Assembly: GCA_017454485.1 (NCBI GenBank)
Contig: JAFTCX010000056.1
Span: 1-64,000 of the forward strand
Direction: 5' to 3'
From: Clostridia bacterium
Lineage (GTDB): Bacteria; Bacillota; Clostridia; Oscillospirales; Acutalibacteraceae
Length of the DNA: 64,000 nt
This document shows positions 27,035 through 36,281 of this stretch, in pieces. Within the stretch, counting starts at the first letter, position 1; each line of letters begins with the position of its first letter. The notes below the pieces were generated by a model, which was not told the DNA's origin, did no database searches, and was given only the letters and a program-made list of their open reading frames with translations. Both the position numbers and the translations under genes were made by a program.

Positions 27035-28357
27035 TTATTTGCTGTCCCGTTCCCGAATCACAAAGCGAACCGGCGTACCCTCCAAACCAAACACTTCACG
27101 AATTTGGTTTTCAATGTAACGCTGGTAACTGTAATGGAACAGATCAGCACGATTGACAAAGCAAACGAATGTCGGCGGACGGGTGGACGCCTGTGTGATA
27201 TAGTAGATTTTCAGGCGGCGGCCTTTATCCGTCGGCGGCTGCACGCGGGTCGTTGCAGCGGCAAGGACGTCATTGAGCTTTCCGGTCGAGATGCGCATCG
27301 CGTTTTGCTCATCGCAAAAGCGAATCAGCTCAAACAAACGATCCAAGCGTTGACCGGTTTTTGCGGAGATGAAAATGATCGGCGCATAAGACATGAACGA
27401 AAAATCATTCATCAGCTTTTTGCGGTAGCTGTCCATAGTACGTCCGTCTTTTTCAACGGCGTCCCATTTGTTCACAGCGATAATGCACGCTTTTCCCTGT
27501 TCATGCGCAAGACCGGCCACCTTGGAATCCTGTTCGGTGAAGCCCTCCACGGCGTCGATCATGATAACGCACACGTCTGCGCGTTCAATCGCCATTTTTG
27601 CGCGGATCACGCTGTATTTTTCAAGCTGATCCTCCACCTTGCTCTTGCGGCGCAAACCGGCTGTATCGATCAGCAAAAACCTGCCGAACTGATTCTCAAT
27701 CATCGTATCCGTCGCGTCGCGTGTGGTTCCGGCAATGTCGGAAACAATGGTGCGTTCTTCGCCGGAGATGGCGTTGACCAGCGAGGATTTGCCGACGTTC
27801 GGCTTGCCGATCACGGCAACCGAGATCACACCGTCCTCTTCCTCCTGTTCGCCGGCATCGGGCAAATGCTCCAAAACGGCATCCAGCAAATCGCCGGTGC
27901 CGTGGCCGTGCACGGCGGAAACGGCGATGGGGTCGCCGAGGCCGAGATTGTAGAATTCATAAAACGCAAGCGGCGCCTCCCCGATCGTGTCGCATTTGTT
28001 CACGCAAAGCACGATCGGCTTGCCGCTTTTTTGCAGCATAGCGGCAACATCAGCGTCGGTGGCAACCACGCCGGAGCGCACATCGGTCACAAGGATGATG
28101 ACCTCGGCGCTTTCAATCGCAAGCTGCGCCTGTCTGCGCATCTGCTTCAGAATAATATCATCCGATTGCGGCTCGATACCGCCGGTATCCACCAGAAGGA
28201 AGTGGCGGTTCAGCCATTCACAGTCGCCGAAAATGCGGTCGCGCGTTACGCCCGGAGAGTCATCCACGATGGAAAGCCGTTTTCCGATCAGCTTATTGAA
28301 CAACGTGGATTTCCCGGTATTGGGACGGCCGACAATGGCAACAACGGGTTTCGACAT
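27035..28357 (-). CDS. der: Ribosome-assembly GTPase Der (EngA)
   Basis: A 440-residue GTPase that assists 50S subunit maturation. It has two tandem G domains: GRPNTGKSTL near residue 10 with NKCD, and GKPNVGKSSL near residue 185 with NKWD. A C-terminal KH-like domain ends near GTPVRFVIRERDSK. ATG 28357 follows GGAGG; a TTG one codon upstream is less likely. It follows the DUF512 gene by 12 bases. Confidence 0.97.
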   Translation of the reverse strand: MSKPVVAIVGRPNTGKSTLFNKLIGKRLSIVDDSPGVTRDRIFGDCEWLNRHFLLVDTGGIEPQSDDIILKQMRRQAQLAIESAEVIILVTDVRSGVVATDADVAAMLQKSGKPIVLCVNKCDTIGEAPLAFYEFYNLGLGDPIAVSAVHGHGTGDLLDAVLEHLPDAGEQEEEDGVISVAVIGKPNVGKSSLVNAISGEERTIVSDIAGTTRDATDTMIENQFGRFLLIDTAGLRRKSKVEDQLEKYSVIRAKMAIERADVCVIMIDAVEGFTEQDSKVAGLAHEQGKACIIAVNKWDAVEKDGRTMDSYRKKLMNDFSFMSYAPIIFISAKTGQRLDRLFELIRFCDEQNAMRISTGKLNDVLAAATTRVQPPTDKGRRLKIYYITQASTRPPTFVCFVNRADLFHYSYQRYIENQIREVFGLEGTPVRFVIRERDSK

Positions 28358-28369
28358 CAAAACCCTCCT

Positions 28370-29680
28370 TTATGTTTGATTCAAAATACAGCGCAGAAGG
28401 GATGCGCCGTTGTTTTCGGTGACCTGAATTTGCACATGCAACGCTTTTTCCACATCCGAAACCGTCAGGTCATCCAAAAAGATCTCTTCGTCGCTTTTCA
28501 GCATGACAGATGGCAAAAGGAGCCGTCCGTGCAGATCTTTGTCTTTGAGCTGCGCGATCAGATCCTGCGCAGTGATCAGTCCGGCAACCGTGACACTGTG
28601 ACCGAAAAAATCGTTTTCGATCGCGTAAACGTCGATGGTCGCTTTCGGAAAACGCGCAAGTAAAGCGTCACGAAACGAGCAGAGCAGCGGATAGGCCGCA
28701 ACGCCCGTTGCAAGCGACACGAAAAACGGCGTGTCGGACGAAAGCGTGCAATCGTCCAGTGCGTCCAGAAACTCACTTTCCAGATTTTTCCAAAGCCCGA
28801 CGCCGTTTTCAAGCTGCGGGAAATCCTCATAGTAGGAAAGCTCCGGCAGCGGCAGACCGGCGTTCAAATAAAACTCGTCCGCGCAATAGGCAACGCGTCT
28901 GCCATAGCGTTTCAGACACTTTTCGCCGAACGCATCCATGATCTCAATCACAGCGCGCGCGCTGTCTTTGCCGTAGGGTTCAAGGTGCGGCAGATGCTCG
29001 CGAAACCTTGTCAGCCCCACAGGTACTGCGGCAATGCTTTGCAAAGACGGCAGCAGCTTTTCCAGCTCGCGCAAAGAATGTTCCAATTCCTGTCCGTCAT
29101 TGATCCCGGGACAAAGCACAAGCTGTGTGTTCAATTCGATCCCGGCCTGCGCCAAGCGCGGCAGGATTTTCAGGCACTCCCCTGCGTTTTGGTTTTTCAT
29201 CATTTCCACACGCAGGGTCGGGTTCATTGTATGAACCGATACATTCACAGGCGAAATGTGCATATCAATGATGCGCTGCACCTCGCGCTCGGAAAGATTC
29301 GTCAGTGTCACATAATTGCCGAACAAAAACGACAGGCGCGTGTCGTCGTCTTTGAAGTAAAGTGTTTTGCGCATTCCCTTCGGCATCTGATGCACAAAGC
29401 AAAAAATACAGTTATTACTGCACGCATGCTGCTTGTCCATCAGGTAGGTTTCAAACGAAAGCCCGATGTCATCGAAGGCGTCTTTTTTCAGTGTAACCTT
29501 TTTTGCTTTTCCGTGCCGGTCAAGGTACGCGAGATGGAGCTTCTGTTCCTGCAGATAGAATTGATAATCAAGCACGTCGTTGATCTCATGCCCGTTGATC
29601 GAAATCAAGGTGTCTCCGGCGTGCAGTCCCTTTTTTGCGCAAAGAGACGCGGCATCGACCTCTGAGATGATGACGCTCAC
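28370..29680 (-). CDS. DUF512 family radical-SAM-like protein
   Basis: A 436-residue protein with an N-terminal PDZ-like domain (GLHAGDTLISINGHEIND) followed by CSNNCIFCF, Cys 87, 91 and 94, the CxxxCxxC spacing of radical SAM enzymes. The C-terminal half is the DUF512 domain. It is commonly found beside der in Clostridia, as here. The substrate is unknown; a role in redox or cofactor chemistry linked to ribosome assembly would be speculation. Confidence 0.88.
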   Translation of the reverse strand: MSVIISEVDAASLCAKKGLHAGDTLISINGHEINDVLDYQFYLQEQKLHLAYLDRHGKAKKVTLKKDAFDDIGLSFETYLMDKQHACSNNCIFCFVHQMPKGMRKTLYFKDDDTRLSFLFGNYVTLTNLSEREVQRIIDMHISPVNVSVHTMNPTLRVEMMKNQNAGECLKILPRLAQAGIELNTQLVLCPGINDGQELEHSLRELEKLLPSLQSIAAVPVGLTRFREHLPHLEPYGKDSARAVIEIMDAFGEKCLKRYGRRVAYCADEFYLNAGLPLPELSYYEDFPQLENGVGLWKNLESEFLDALDDCTLSSDTPFFVSLATGVAAYPLLCSFRDALLARFPKATIDVYAIENDFFGHSVTVAGLITAQDLIAQLKDKDLHGRLLLPSVMLKSDEEIFLDDLTVSDVEKALHVQIQVTENNGASLLRCILNQT

Positions 29681-29700
29681 GCCGGAACCCCCTTCAAGTG

Positions 29701-30642
29701 TTATTTCAAAGCAATCGCTTTCTTCGCCTTTTCGGCGATGTGCGCCGCATCGAGTCCGAAAATATGCAGCAGTTCAACGGCGGGACCGGATTTGCCGAAC
29801 GTATCTTCAACGCCGAGACGCAGCACCGGCACCGGGCAGGCTTCGCTGAGCACTTCGCACACAGCACCGCCGAGACCGCCGATCACGGAATGCTCTTCCG
29901 CTGTGACGATGGCGCCGGTTTCCTTTGCGGCTTTCACAAGAATGTCCTTGTCGATCGGCTTGATCGTGTGAATGTTGATCACACGCGCGTCGATGCCGTC
30001 GTTTTTGAGCAGTTCGGCAGCCTCAAGCGCTTCGGCGACCATCAGACCGGACGCAACAATCGTAACATCCTTGCCGTCCTTCAAGGTGACACCCTTGCCG
30101 AGCTCAAATTTATAATCCTCACTGTTGACACGCGGCACAGCCAGACGGCCGAAACGCATATACACCGGACCCGGATGATCCGCAGCGGCCAGCACAGCCT
30201 GTTCTGCTTCCACATCGTCGGCGGGGTTGATGATCGTCATATTCGGGATCGTGCGCATCAGCGCGATATCCTCGCAGCACTGGTGGCTCGCGCCGTCTTC
30301 GCCGACGGAGATGCCTGCGTGGGTTGCGCCGATCTTGACGTTGAGGTTCGGATACGCGATGGAGTTGCGCACCTGCTCAAAGGCTCTGCCGGCCGAGAAC
30401 ATGGCAAAGGAAGAAGCGAAAACGGTGTAGCCCGTTGTTGCAAGTCCGGCGGCGACGCCCATCATATTGCTTTCGGCGATACCGCAGTCGATGAATTTAT
30501 CGGGATATTCCTTTTTGAAAACGCCCGTTTTTGTCGCCTTTGCAAGGTCGGCATCAAGCACAAGGATATCGTCGCGTGCGCCGAGCTTTTTCAGCGCGTT
30601 TCCGTATGCGTCTCTGGTTGCACATTTAATCACATCAGCCAT
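29701..30642 (-). CDS. Transketolase, C-terminal (Pyr/C) subunit
   Basis: The 313-residue second half of a split transketolase, which moves two-carbon units between sugar phosphates in the non-oxidative pentose phosphate pathway. Recognisable segments are LDADLAKATKTG, CGIAESNMMGVAAGLA (Glu that assists thiamine diphosphate activation), and SVGEDGASHQCCEDIALMR. It starts 2 bases after the N-terminal subunit stop, so the subunits are made together. DXP synthase is a single chain and is excluded. Confidence 0.93.
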   Translation of the reverse strand: MADVIKCATRDAYGNALKKLGARDDILVLDADLAKATKTGVFKKEYPDKFIDCGIAESNMMGVAAGLATTGYTVFASSFAMFSAGRAFEQVRNSIAYPNLNVKIGATHAGISVGEDGASHQCCEDIALMRTIPNMTIINPADDVEAEQAVLAAADHPGPVYMRFGRLAVPRVNSEDYKFELGKGVTLKDGKDVTIVASGLMVAEALEAAELLKNDGIDARVINIHTIKPIDKDILVKAAKETGAIVTAEEHSVIGGLGGAVCEVLSEACPVPVLRLGVEDTFGKSGPAVELLHIFGLDAAHIAEKAKKAIALK

Positions 30643-30644
30643 AA

Positions 30645-31487
30645 TTACGCCTCCAATTCTGCGAGCGCGGCATTCAGCTCCGCCATCGCGATGTCATACT
30701 GTTCGGCATTCGGCGCGCTGCCGTGCCATTCACATTTGTCTTCCATATAGGAAACGCCTTTGCCCTTGACGCAGGACGCAAGAATGCAGGTCGGCTTGCC
30801 TTTGCACGCCTTCGCAGCTTTGAACGCTTGATCGATCTCATCGAGATCGTGGCCGTTGATGGAAATCACGTTCCAGCCGAACGCTTCAAATTTTTTGTCG
30901 ATCGGGCACGGGGAGTTGACGTCATCCAAAACGCCGTCAATTTGCAAATTGTTCCAGTCAACGATTGCAACAAGATTGTCCAGCTTGCGGTTGCCGGCAA
31001 GCATCGCAGCTTCCCAAACCTGACCTTCTTCGATCTCACCGTCGCCGAGAATGGTGTAAACACGAAAGTCCTTGCCCTTGAGCTTTCCGGCAAGCGCCAT
31101 ACCCACAGCGGCGGAAATGCCCTGACCGAGCGATCCTGTGCTCATGTCAACGCCGGGGGTATAGATCATGCTCGGGTGGCCCTGCAGGATGGAATCAGGT
31201 TTCCGCAGGGTTTTGATCAGATCCCACGAGAAGAAGCCCTTGAGCGCCAGCGCAGCATAAAGTGCGGGCGCGGTGTGACCCTTGGAAAGCACAAAACGGT
31301 CGCGGTCGTCCCAATTCGGGTCTTGCGGGTTCACGCGCATCTCTTCAAAATAGAGATAGCTCAGCAGATCGGCAATGGAAAGAGAGCCGCCGGGATGGCC
31401 GCTTTTTGCGTTATGCGTACCCTCAATCACGCCCATGCGTATTTTACAAGCAATTTTTGCAAGTTCCAGTTTCTTCATGTTGTCCAT
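30645..31487 (-). CDS. Transketolase, N-terminal (PP) subunit
   Basis: The 280-residue thiamine-diphosphate-binding subunit. It has GHPGGSLSIADLL, SKGHTAPALYA and the GDGEIEEGQVWEAAMLAG motif for metal and ThDP, with the later NNLQIDG. I place the start at ATG 31487, which has AAGGAGG upstream; an in-frame start 48 bases further up would add a poorly conserved leader. It is followed directly by the C-terminal subunit. Confidence 0.93.
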   Translation of the reverse strand: MDNMKKLELAKIACKIRMGVIEGTHNAKSGHPGGSLSIADLLSYLYFEEMRVNPQDPNWDDRDRFVLSKGHTAPALYAALALKGFFSWDLIKTLRKPDSILQGHPSMIYTPGVDMSTGSLGQGISAAVGMALAGKLKGKDFRVYTILGDGEIEEGQVWEAAMLAGNRKLDNLVAIVDWNNLQIDGVLDDVNSPCPIDKKFEAFGWNVISINGHDLDEIDQAFKAAKACKGKPTCILASCVKGKGVSYMEDKCEWHGSAPNAEQYDIAMAELNAALAELEA

Positions 31488-31509
31488 GATTGCCTCCTTA
31501 AAGAATGGT

Positions 31510-32349
31510 TTATATCTGATTTGCATGATGTGCAATGATATACTCGATCAGATCGGCGACAGCACCGCGATTGCAATGGCAGGTCACGAGCTTTGCGATC
31601 TCTTTCATGCCGCGCGGCGCCTGTCCGCAGCAAGCGGGCAAGCCGACGGCTTTCAGCATTTCATAATCGTTAAAATAATCTCCGATGGCGGCTGTATGTT
31701 CCTGATCGATGCCAAGATACTGCGCAACCTTCATCACGGCTACGCCCTTGTTAGTGCCCTTGGCAACAACCTCAAACGAAGCGACCGACGAGCGCATCAA
31801 ATTACTGCGGTCACCGTTGTTACAAGCTGTCACATAATGATCGACTTTATCAATCACATGGGGAAGCCCTGTAAAGATGACCTTGCACCAGTCCCCTGTC
31901 GGCACCTCGTCCACATTGCGGTACTTCACCTGCCGCAGCTTGCTGGAATCGGCCAGCATCTTCGCGGCAAGATCCGGACGCACCAGACGGCATTCATCCG
32001 TTGTGATGATCTGCAGCTTTGCGTGCGGAAACTTTTTTGCCGCCGAAAGGATCTGCGCTGTATATTTTTCGTCGATGTACTGCACCCAAAGGATCTTTTC
32101 CTGCTGATAATCGTAGATCCCTGCGCCGTTGCCGAAGGCGGCAAGACCGCTGTTAAGATGCAGCTTTTCAAAATGAGCGCGCATGGACTCGATCGTTCTG
32201 CCGGAAGCGAGCATGAAATGTCCGCCATAATCATAAACGAACTTGCGGATCGCTTCTTCGTTGCGCTTCGGGAGCGTGCGCACTTTTGTGTTTAATGTGC
32301 CGTCAATGTCCGAGGCAATCAGCCACCCGGATAACGGTTTATTCTCCAT
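31510..32349 (-). CDS. Cof-type HAD-superfamily phosphatase
   Basis: A 279-residue hydrolase of the HAD superfamily. The nucleophile motif ASDIDGTLN holds D14 and acid D16; a Cof-type cap follows. Motif III/IV appears near the C-terminus as AIGDYFNDYEMLKAVG. It probably dephosphorylates a sugar phosphate or flavin-like metabolite; the substrate cannot be told. The start overlaps the pseudouridine synthase gene by 11 bases. Confidence 0.9.
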   Translation of the reverse strand: MENKPLSGWLIASDIDGTLNTKVRTLPKRNEEAIRKFVYDYGGHFMLASGRTIESMRAHFEKLHLNSGLAAFGNGAGIYDYQQEKILWVQYIDEKYTAQILSAAKKFPHAKLQIITTDECRLVRPDLAAKMLADSSKLRQVKYRNVDEVPTGDWCKVIFTGLPHVIDKVDHYVTACNNGDRSNLMRSSVASFEVVAKGTNKGVAVMKVAQYLGIDQEHTAAIGDYFNDYEMLKAVGLPACCGQAPRGMKEIAKLVTCHCNRGAVADLIEYIIAHHANQI

Positions 32350-33262
32350 GGGATATACTCCTTAAAAAAGAGGTAAAATAGTCCGGCAGTTCCGACGTCA
32401 CCTCAATATACTGCCTGGAACGGGGATGCTTAAAGCCGATCAGTCCGGCGTGCAGGCACTGCCCGCCAAGCGATGTGATGACTTTTTTTGGCCCGTAAAC
32501 AGGATCGCCTGCCACAGGATGGCCGAGGTAGGCCATGTGCACGCGAATCTGATGGGTGCGTCCGGTTTCCAGACGCACGCGCAAATGAGAAAAATCACGG
32601 TATGACGCGATGACCTCGTAATGCGTGATCGCATTTTTACTGTTCTTTTGCGTCACAGCCATTTTTTTGCGGTCGGTCGGATGCCGTCCGATGGGCGCGT
32701 CAACCGTGCCGTGATCGGCGTTCATGTGACCGTAAACAACCGTTTGATATTCACGTGAAAACGAATGCGCTTTGATCTGCTCCGCAAGCGAAAGATGGGC
32801 AAAATCGTTTTTTGCAACGATCAGCAGTCCGCTGGTGTCCTTGTCGATCCTGTGCACGATTCCGGGACGGATCACGCCGTTGATGCCGGAAAGCGAGCCT
32901 TTGCAGTGATACAGCAGCGCATTGACCAGCGTGCCGTCAAAATTTCCGGCGGCAGGATGCACGACCATCCCCTTGGGCTTGTTGACCACAAGCAGATCAT
33001 CGTCCTCATAGCGGACGTCCAGCGGAATGTTTTCCGGCAAAACGTCAAGCTCCTTCGCTTTGGGGATCACAACGGAAATGCGGTCGCCCAGCTTTGCTTT
33101 GTAGTTTTTGGAAACGGGTTTGCCGTCGATCGTTACAGCGCCGTCAAAAAGAAGCTTTTGCGCCGCCGAGCGTGTGAGCTCGCCGGAAAACGCGGAAAGC
33201 AGCTTGTCAATACGCTCGCCCTGCGTCTCTTCGTTCACACAGATCAGAAATGCGTCAACCAT
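32339..33262 (-). CDS. rluD: RluD-family 23S rRNA pseudouridine synthase
   Basis: A 307-residue RNA-modifying enzyme. An N-terminal S4 domain (ERIDKLLSAF...RSAAQKLLFDG) precedes the catalytic domain with D140 in HRIDKDTSGLL. GRTHQIRVH and HPRSRQYIEV follow, as in RluD/RluA. In Firmicutes this gene (ylyB type) often lies next to lspA, and here it overlaps lspA by 8 bases. Which uridines it modifies is not certain. Confidence 0.92.
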   Translation of the reverse strand: MVDAFLICVNEETQGERIDKLLSAFSGELTRSAAQKLLFDGAVTIDGKPVSKNYKAKLGDRISVVIPKAKELDVLPENIPLDVRYEDDDLLVVNKPKGMVVHPAAGNFDGTLVNALLYHCKGSLSGINGVIRPGIVHRIDKDTSGLLIVAKNDFAHLSLAEQIKAHSFSREYQTVVYGHMNADHGTVDAPIGRHPTDRKKMAVTQKNSKNAITHYEVIASYRDFSHLRVRLETGRTHQIRVHMAYLGHPVAGDPVYGPKKVITSLGGQCLHAGLIGFKHPRSRQYIEVTSELPDYFTSFLRSISHGE

Positions 33263-33740
33263 TGCCGGACGCCTTCTTTCGCTTTTGTTCGCGCAAAATC
33301 ATGACAAGCTCATAAATCAAAATGGTAAATGCGCCGACGGTGATCAGACTGTCTGCAAAATTGAACACATAAAATCGAACGAACAGCACTTCAATATAAT
33401 CGATCACAAAGCCGCGGAAAAAGCGGTCGATGATGTTGCCGAGTCCGCCGGAAAGCACCGCAACAAACGCGCAATAAAGAATGCGGGATTGAATCTTTTT
33501 TGAAAAGATCACATAGACCAGTGCAAGCACGAGCAAGGCGGCAAAGATGCCGAGCAGAACGGTTTTACCTTGCAGCATTCCCATCATGGCGCCGTTGTTT
33601 TCCACATAATGAAGCTGCAAAACACCGGGAATGAGCATTTTTGTTCCCACGGGCTTCAGATAGAGATCTACCCAGTATTTGAACAATTGGTCAAGTCCGG
33701 TCAGAACAGCAACAACAAGAATGGTCAGAAAAGAAATCAT
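33255..33740 (-). CDS. lspA: Lipoprotein signal peptidase II
   Basis: A 161-residue membrane aspartyl protease that removes lipoprotein signal peptides. There are four hydrophobic helices; the catalytic pair is D105 in GNIIDRFF and D130 in FNFADSLITVG. The NNGAMMGML stretch is the family's conserved NxGAxF-like segment with Met in place of Phe. It should process the DUF4300-like lipoprotein of this window. The start overlaps the divIVA-like stop by 4 bases. Confidence 0.95.
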   Translation of the reverse strand: MISFLTILVVAVLTGLDQLFKYWVDLYLKPVGTKMLIPGVLQLHYVENNGAMMGMLQGKTVLLGIFAALLVLALVYVIFSKKIQSRILYCAFVAVLSGGLGNIIDRFFRGFVIDYIEVLFVRFYVFNFADSLITVGAFTILIYELVMILREQKRKKASGNG

Positions 33741-34927
33741 GAATCCTCTTCGTCAAAAATGTCAAAATTCTGTGTCAGCTTGAATTTCAGCGGCTGCGGC
33801 TCGTCCGTCACATCCGTTTCATCAAAAGCGGCAGCGGCGGAATCGCTTTCTGCTTTGTCAAGAGAAACATCCTCCACATCTTCCTCTGCGGGAACCTGAT
33901 CGAAAAGAGAGGTTGTAAACAGATCGCGGTTCGGCGCAACGAACGGATGATATACCGGCATCTCTTCCGCTTGTCGCGGTTGCGCCTGTTCGGGCGCAGC
34001 GGCTTGCTCTTCTTGCGCTTCGGCAGCTTCGGCTTCGTCAATTTCAACAACTTCGCCGTCTGCTTCTTCTTCGGGCAGATCAACCACGGGCGTGAGTTCT
34101 TCCGACAGCGCGGCGCGATCCTTTTCCACACTCATATCAAAGGTTTCAAACAGAGAGTTGAGGTCAAAGCTCGGCGCCTGTGCACTCTGTGCTTCCACTG
34201 TGGGAAGCTCGGCGCTCTTTGCGGTTTCGATCTGAGCGGCGGCCTCATCGTTAAGCTTGATCGCCTGCACCATCGGCAGAAGCTGACCGAGGGAGGCAAG
34301 CGCGCTTTGCTTGAACAGCGCGATTGCGTTCTGCGTGGTCTGCATATCGACCTTGGCCTGCGCAATGATCTCGTCCGCCTTCTGCTGTGCGGCCTGTGCG
34401 TCTTTATATGCGGCGGCAACAAGGTTCGCGGCCTTTTCGTTTGCGTCGGCTATGATCGCAGCGGCCTGCGCGTTGACCTGCGCCACATAGTCGCGGCTCT
34501 GCGCTTCCGCTTCATTCAAAATGCGCTGCAGCTCTGTTTCAGCTTTGCGGAAATAAGCGTCCGCCGTTTCTTTTTTCTCTTTGGCATAGCTTTCGGCTTC
34601 TTCTCTTTTTTCATCCAAAAGCGCCTGTGCCTGTGCCTGCGCGTCCGCAAGAAGCGCATCCGCCTTTGCGTTGGCGGTCTCAAGTGTCTGATCGGCAACG
34701 GCCTGCGCCTTCACAAGCGCGGTTGCAATCGCGTTTTTTCCCTCGTTGTATTCTTCCACAACGGAAGTCAGCGAGGAAAACTTCTTTTTCATGTTGTTAT
34801 TCTCGTTAAACAGTTCGCTGTAATTCTCATACAGGCGCTCCATGAAAGCGTCCACTTCCTGCGCTCTGTATGCGCCGCGTCCGACCTGCGGGAAAGACTG
34901 TGCTCTGATCTGATTTGGTGATAACAT
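33737..34927 (-). CDS. DivIVA-domain protein
   Basis: A 396-residue coiled-coil protein. The N-terminus carries the DivIVA membrane-curvature motif (MLSPNQIRAQSFPQVGRGAYRAQEVDAF, read in two parts). A long Ala/Glu/Lys/Gln-rich coiled coil runs to about residue 215, and an acidic Pro/Glu-rich tail follows. ATG 34927 after GGAGG is preferred; a TTG five codons upstream overlaps that site. Located after sepF, it likely acts in division-site or pole organisation. The acidic tail is much longer than in B. subtilis DivIVA. Confidence 0.88.
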   Translation of the reverse strand: MLSPNQIRAQSFPQVGRGAYRAQEVDAFMERLYENYSELFNENNNMKKKFSSLTSVVEEYNEGKNAIATALVKAQAVADQTLETANAKADALLADAQAQAQALLDEKREEAESYAKEKKETADAYFRKAETELQRILNEAEAQSRDYVAQVNAQAAAIIADANEKAANLVAAAYKDAQAAQQKADEIIAQAKVDMQTTQNAIALFKQSALASLGQLLPMVQAIKLNDEAAAQIETAKSAELPTVEAQSAQAPSFDLNSLFETFDMSVEKDRAALSEELTPVVDLPEEEADGEVVEIDEAEAAEAQEEQAAAPEQAQPRQAEEMPVYHPFVAPNRDLFTTSLFDQVPAEEDVEDVSLDKAESDSAAAAFDETDVTDEPQPLKFKLTQNFDIFDEEDS

Positions 34928-34958
34928 TATGATCGCCTCCAACGTCCTTTATAAATAA

Positions 34959-35540
34959 TCAATAATCAACCTGGCTGAAAAAATCGCCTGAAAGCTCCGC
35001 TGCTTCGGGAACGATCAGATAAATATGTTCGGCAATACTCTCGATGATCGAGTTGCAGACATATTTTACGCCATCAAGGAAATCGAGCACACGGCGCTCT
35101 TCGGCTACGGAGATTTTGCTCATGTCGCAGATGACCACGATGCCGCGGTCGATCATGCTGTCTGCAACATTTCGCGCGTCGTCCGTATCGTTGAGCACAA
35201 ACAGGGAAATTTTAAGCTTGGAACTCTTTTTCATATCAGGCATGGCATAAATATTAGCGTTGTTCTTTTTGGATGATTTGAATTTGGAGCCGCCCGACGT
35301 TTTCGGCGGCTGTTGCTGCTGCGCGGAATACTGGGTTCCGTAAGGAACATAATCCGGCGTCTGATATTCCGGTGCGGGGGTATACTTTTTCGGTTCGGGA
35401 TCAGACGCGGGCGTTTCCTCTTCCATCATCGGCTCGTCGTCCTCTTCGTATTCATCGTCGCCGTAGTAGTCGTTGTCATTTTCAAACGTGACAACATTTT
35501 TGATTCCGCTGCGAATCTTTGAGAAAAAACTGTCCTTCAT
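34959..35540 (-). CDS. sepF: Cell-division protein SepF
   Basis: A 193-residue membrane anchor for FtsZ. A short N-terminal amphipathic stretch (FSKIRSGIKNVV) is followed by an acidic disordered linker. The C-terminal SepF core starts near LKISLFVLNDTDDARNVADSM, with ERRVLDFLDGV and EHIYLIVP at the end. The order yggS-sepF-divIVA-lspA is the usual Firmicute arrangement. Confidence 0.93.
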   Translation of the reverse strand: MKDSFFSKIRSGIKNVVTFENDNDYYGDDEYEEDDEPMMEEETPASDPEPKKYTPAPEYQTPDYVPYGTQYSAQQQQPPKTSGGSKFKSSKKNNANIYAMPDMKKSSKLKISLFVLNDTDDARNVADSMIDRGIVVICDMSKISVAEERRVLDFLDGVKYVCNSIIESIAEHIYLIVPEAAELSGDFFSQVDY

Positions 35541-35558
35541 TTTGCCGTCCTCCGTTGT

Positions 35559-36281
35559 TTAATATAATCTCGGTCCAAAGATGGAAGAACCAACGCGCAC
35601 CATCGTCGCACCGTGTAAAATTGCAAGCTTATAGTCCGAAGACATACCCATGGATAAAATGTCCATATTTATATTATCCATCTTTTTCGCCTGAATGTCA
35701 ACAAACATTTCACGCATTTTTTCAAAATATTGCAAAAGAATGGGTTCTTCACAGATCGGCGGGATCGCCATGAGCCCTTTGACCTTCACACGAGGAAGCT
35801 GCGCCATCTCTTCCAGCAGCGCAGACACGTCCTGCATGGGGATGCCCGTCTTGCTTTCTTCATCGCCGACATTGACTTCAATCAGACACTGTATGTCCTT
35901 TTCAATCTTTTCCGCCTGTTTTGCAATTTCACGCGCAAGCTTAATACTGTCGACCGACTGGATGGTGGAAACGTGCGGAAGAATCTGCCTGACCTTATTG
36001 GTCTGCAAATGTCCGATCAAATGCACGTCCACGCCTTCCAGATTCAGAAACGGCTCTTTTGAAAGCAGCTCCTGCACCTTGTTTTCCCCGATCAGATCCA
36101 CACCGCAGGAAAGCGCATGATTAATGAAGATGGGCTCCACGGTTTTTGTCACAGCCATCAGATGAATCTCATCCGGTGTTCTGCCGCTTTTTTTTGCAGC
36201 GTCGGCAATTTCGGAACGAATAAACGCGAGATTCGCTTCGATCGTATCAAATCTTTGTTCAACTGATAACTTTTCCGTCAT
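35559..36281 (-). CDS. yggS: PLP homeostasis protein, YggS/YlmE family
   Basis: A 240-residue fold-III PLP-binding protein, K46 in LMAVTKTVEP. ENKVQELL, HLIGHLQTNK, SVDSIKLA and LSMGMSSDYKLAILHGATMVRVG-type segments are in order. It has no known catalytic turnover and buffers PLP. Its start overlaps the end of the HlyD-like gene by 23 bases. Next to sepF as in many Gram-positives. Confidence 0.95.
   Translation of the reverse strand: MTEKLSVEQRFDTIEANLAFIRSEIADAAKKSGRTPDEIHLMAVTKTVEPIFINHALSCGVDLIGENKVQELLSKEPFLNLEGVDVHLIGHLQTNKVRQILPHVSTIQSVDSIKLAREIAKQAEKIEKDIQCLIEVNVGDEESKTGIPMQDVSALLEEMAQLPRVKVKGLMAIPPICEEPILLQYFEKMREMFVDIQAKKMDNINMDILSMGMSSDYKLAILHGATMVRVGSSIFGPRLY

Noticed and set aside
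29701..31487. Possible DXP synthase
   Set aside because: The two ORFs match split transketolase halves; DXP synthase is a single chain with different motifs.
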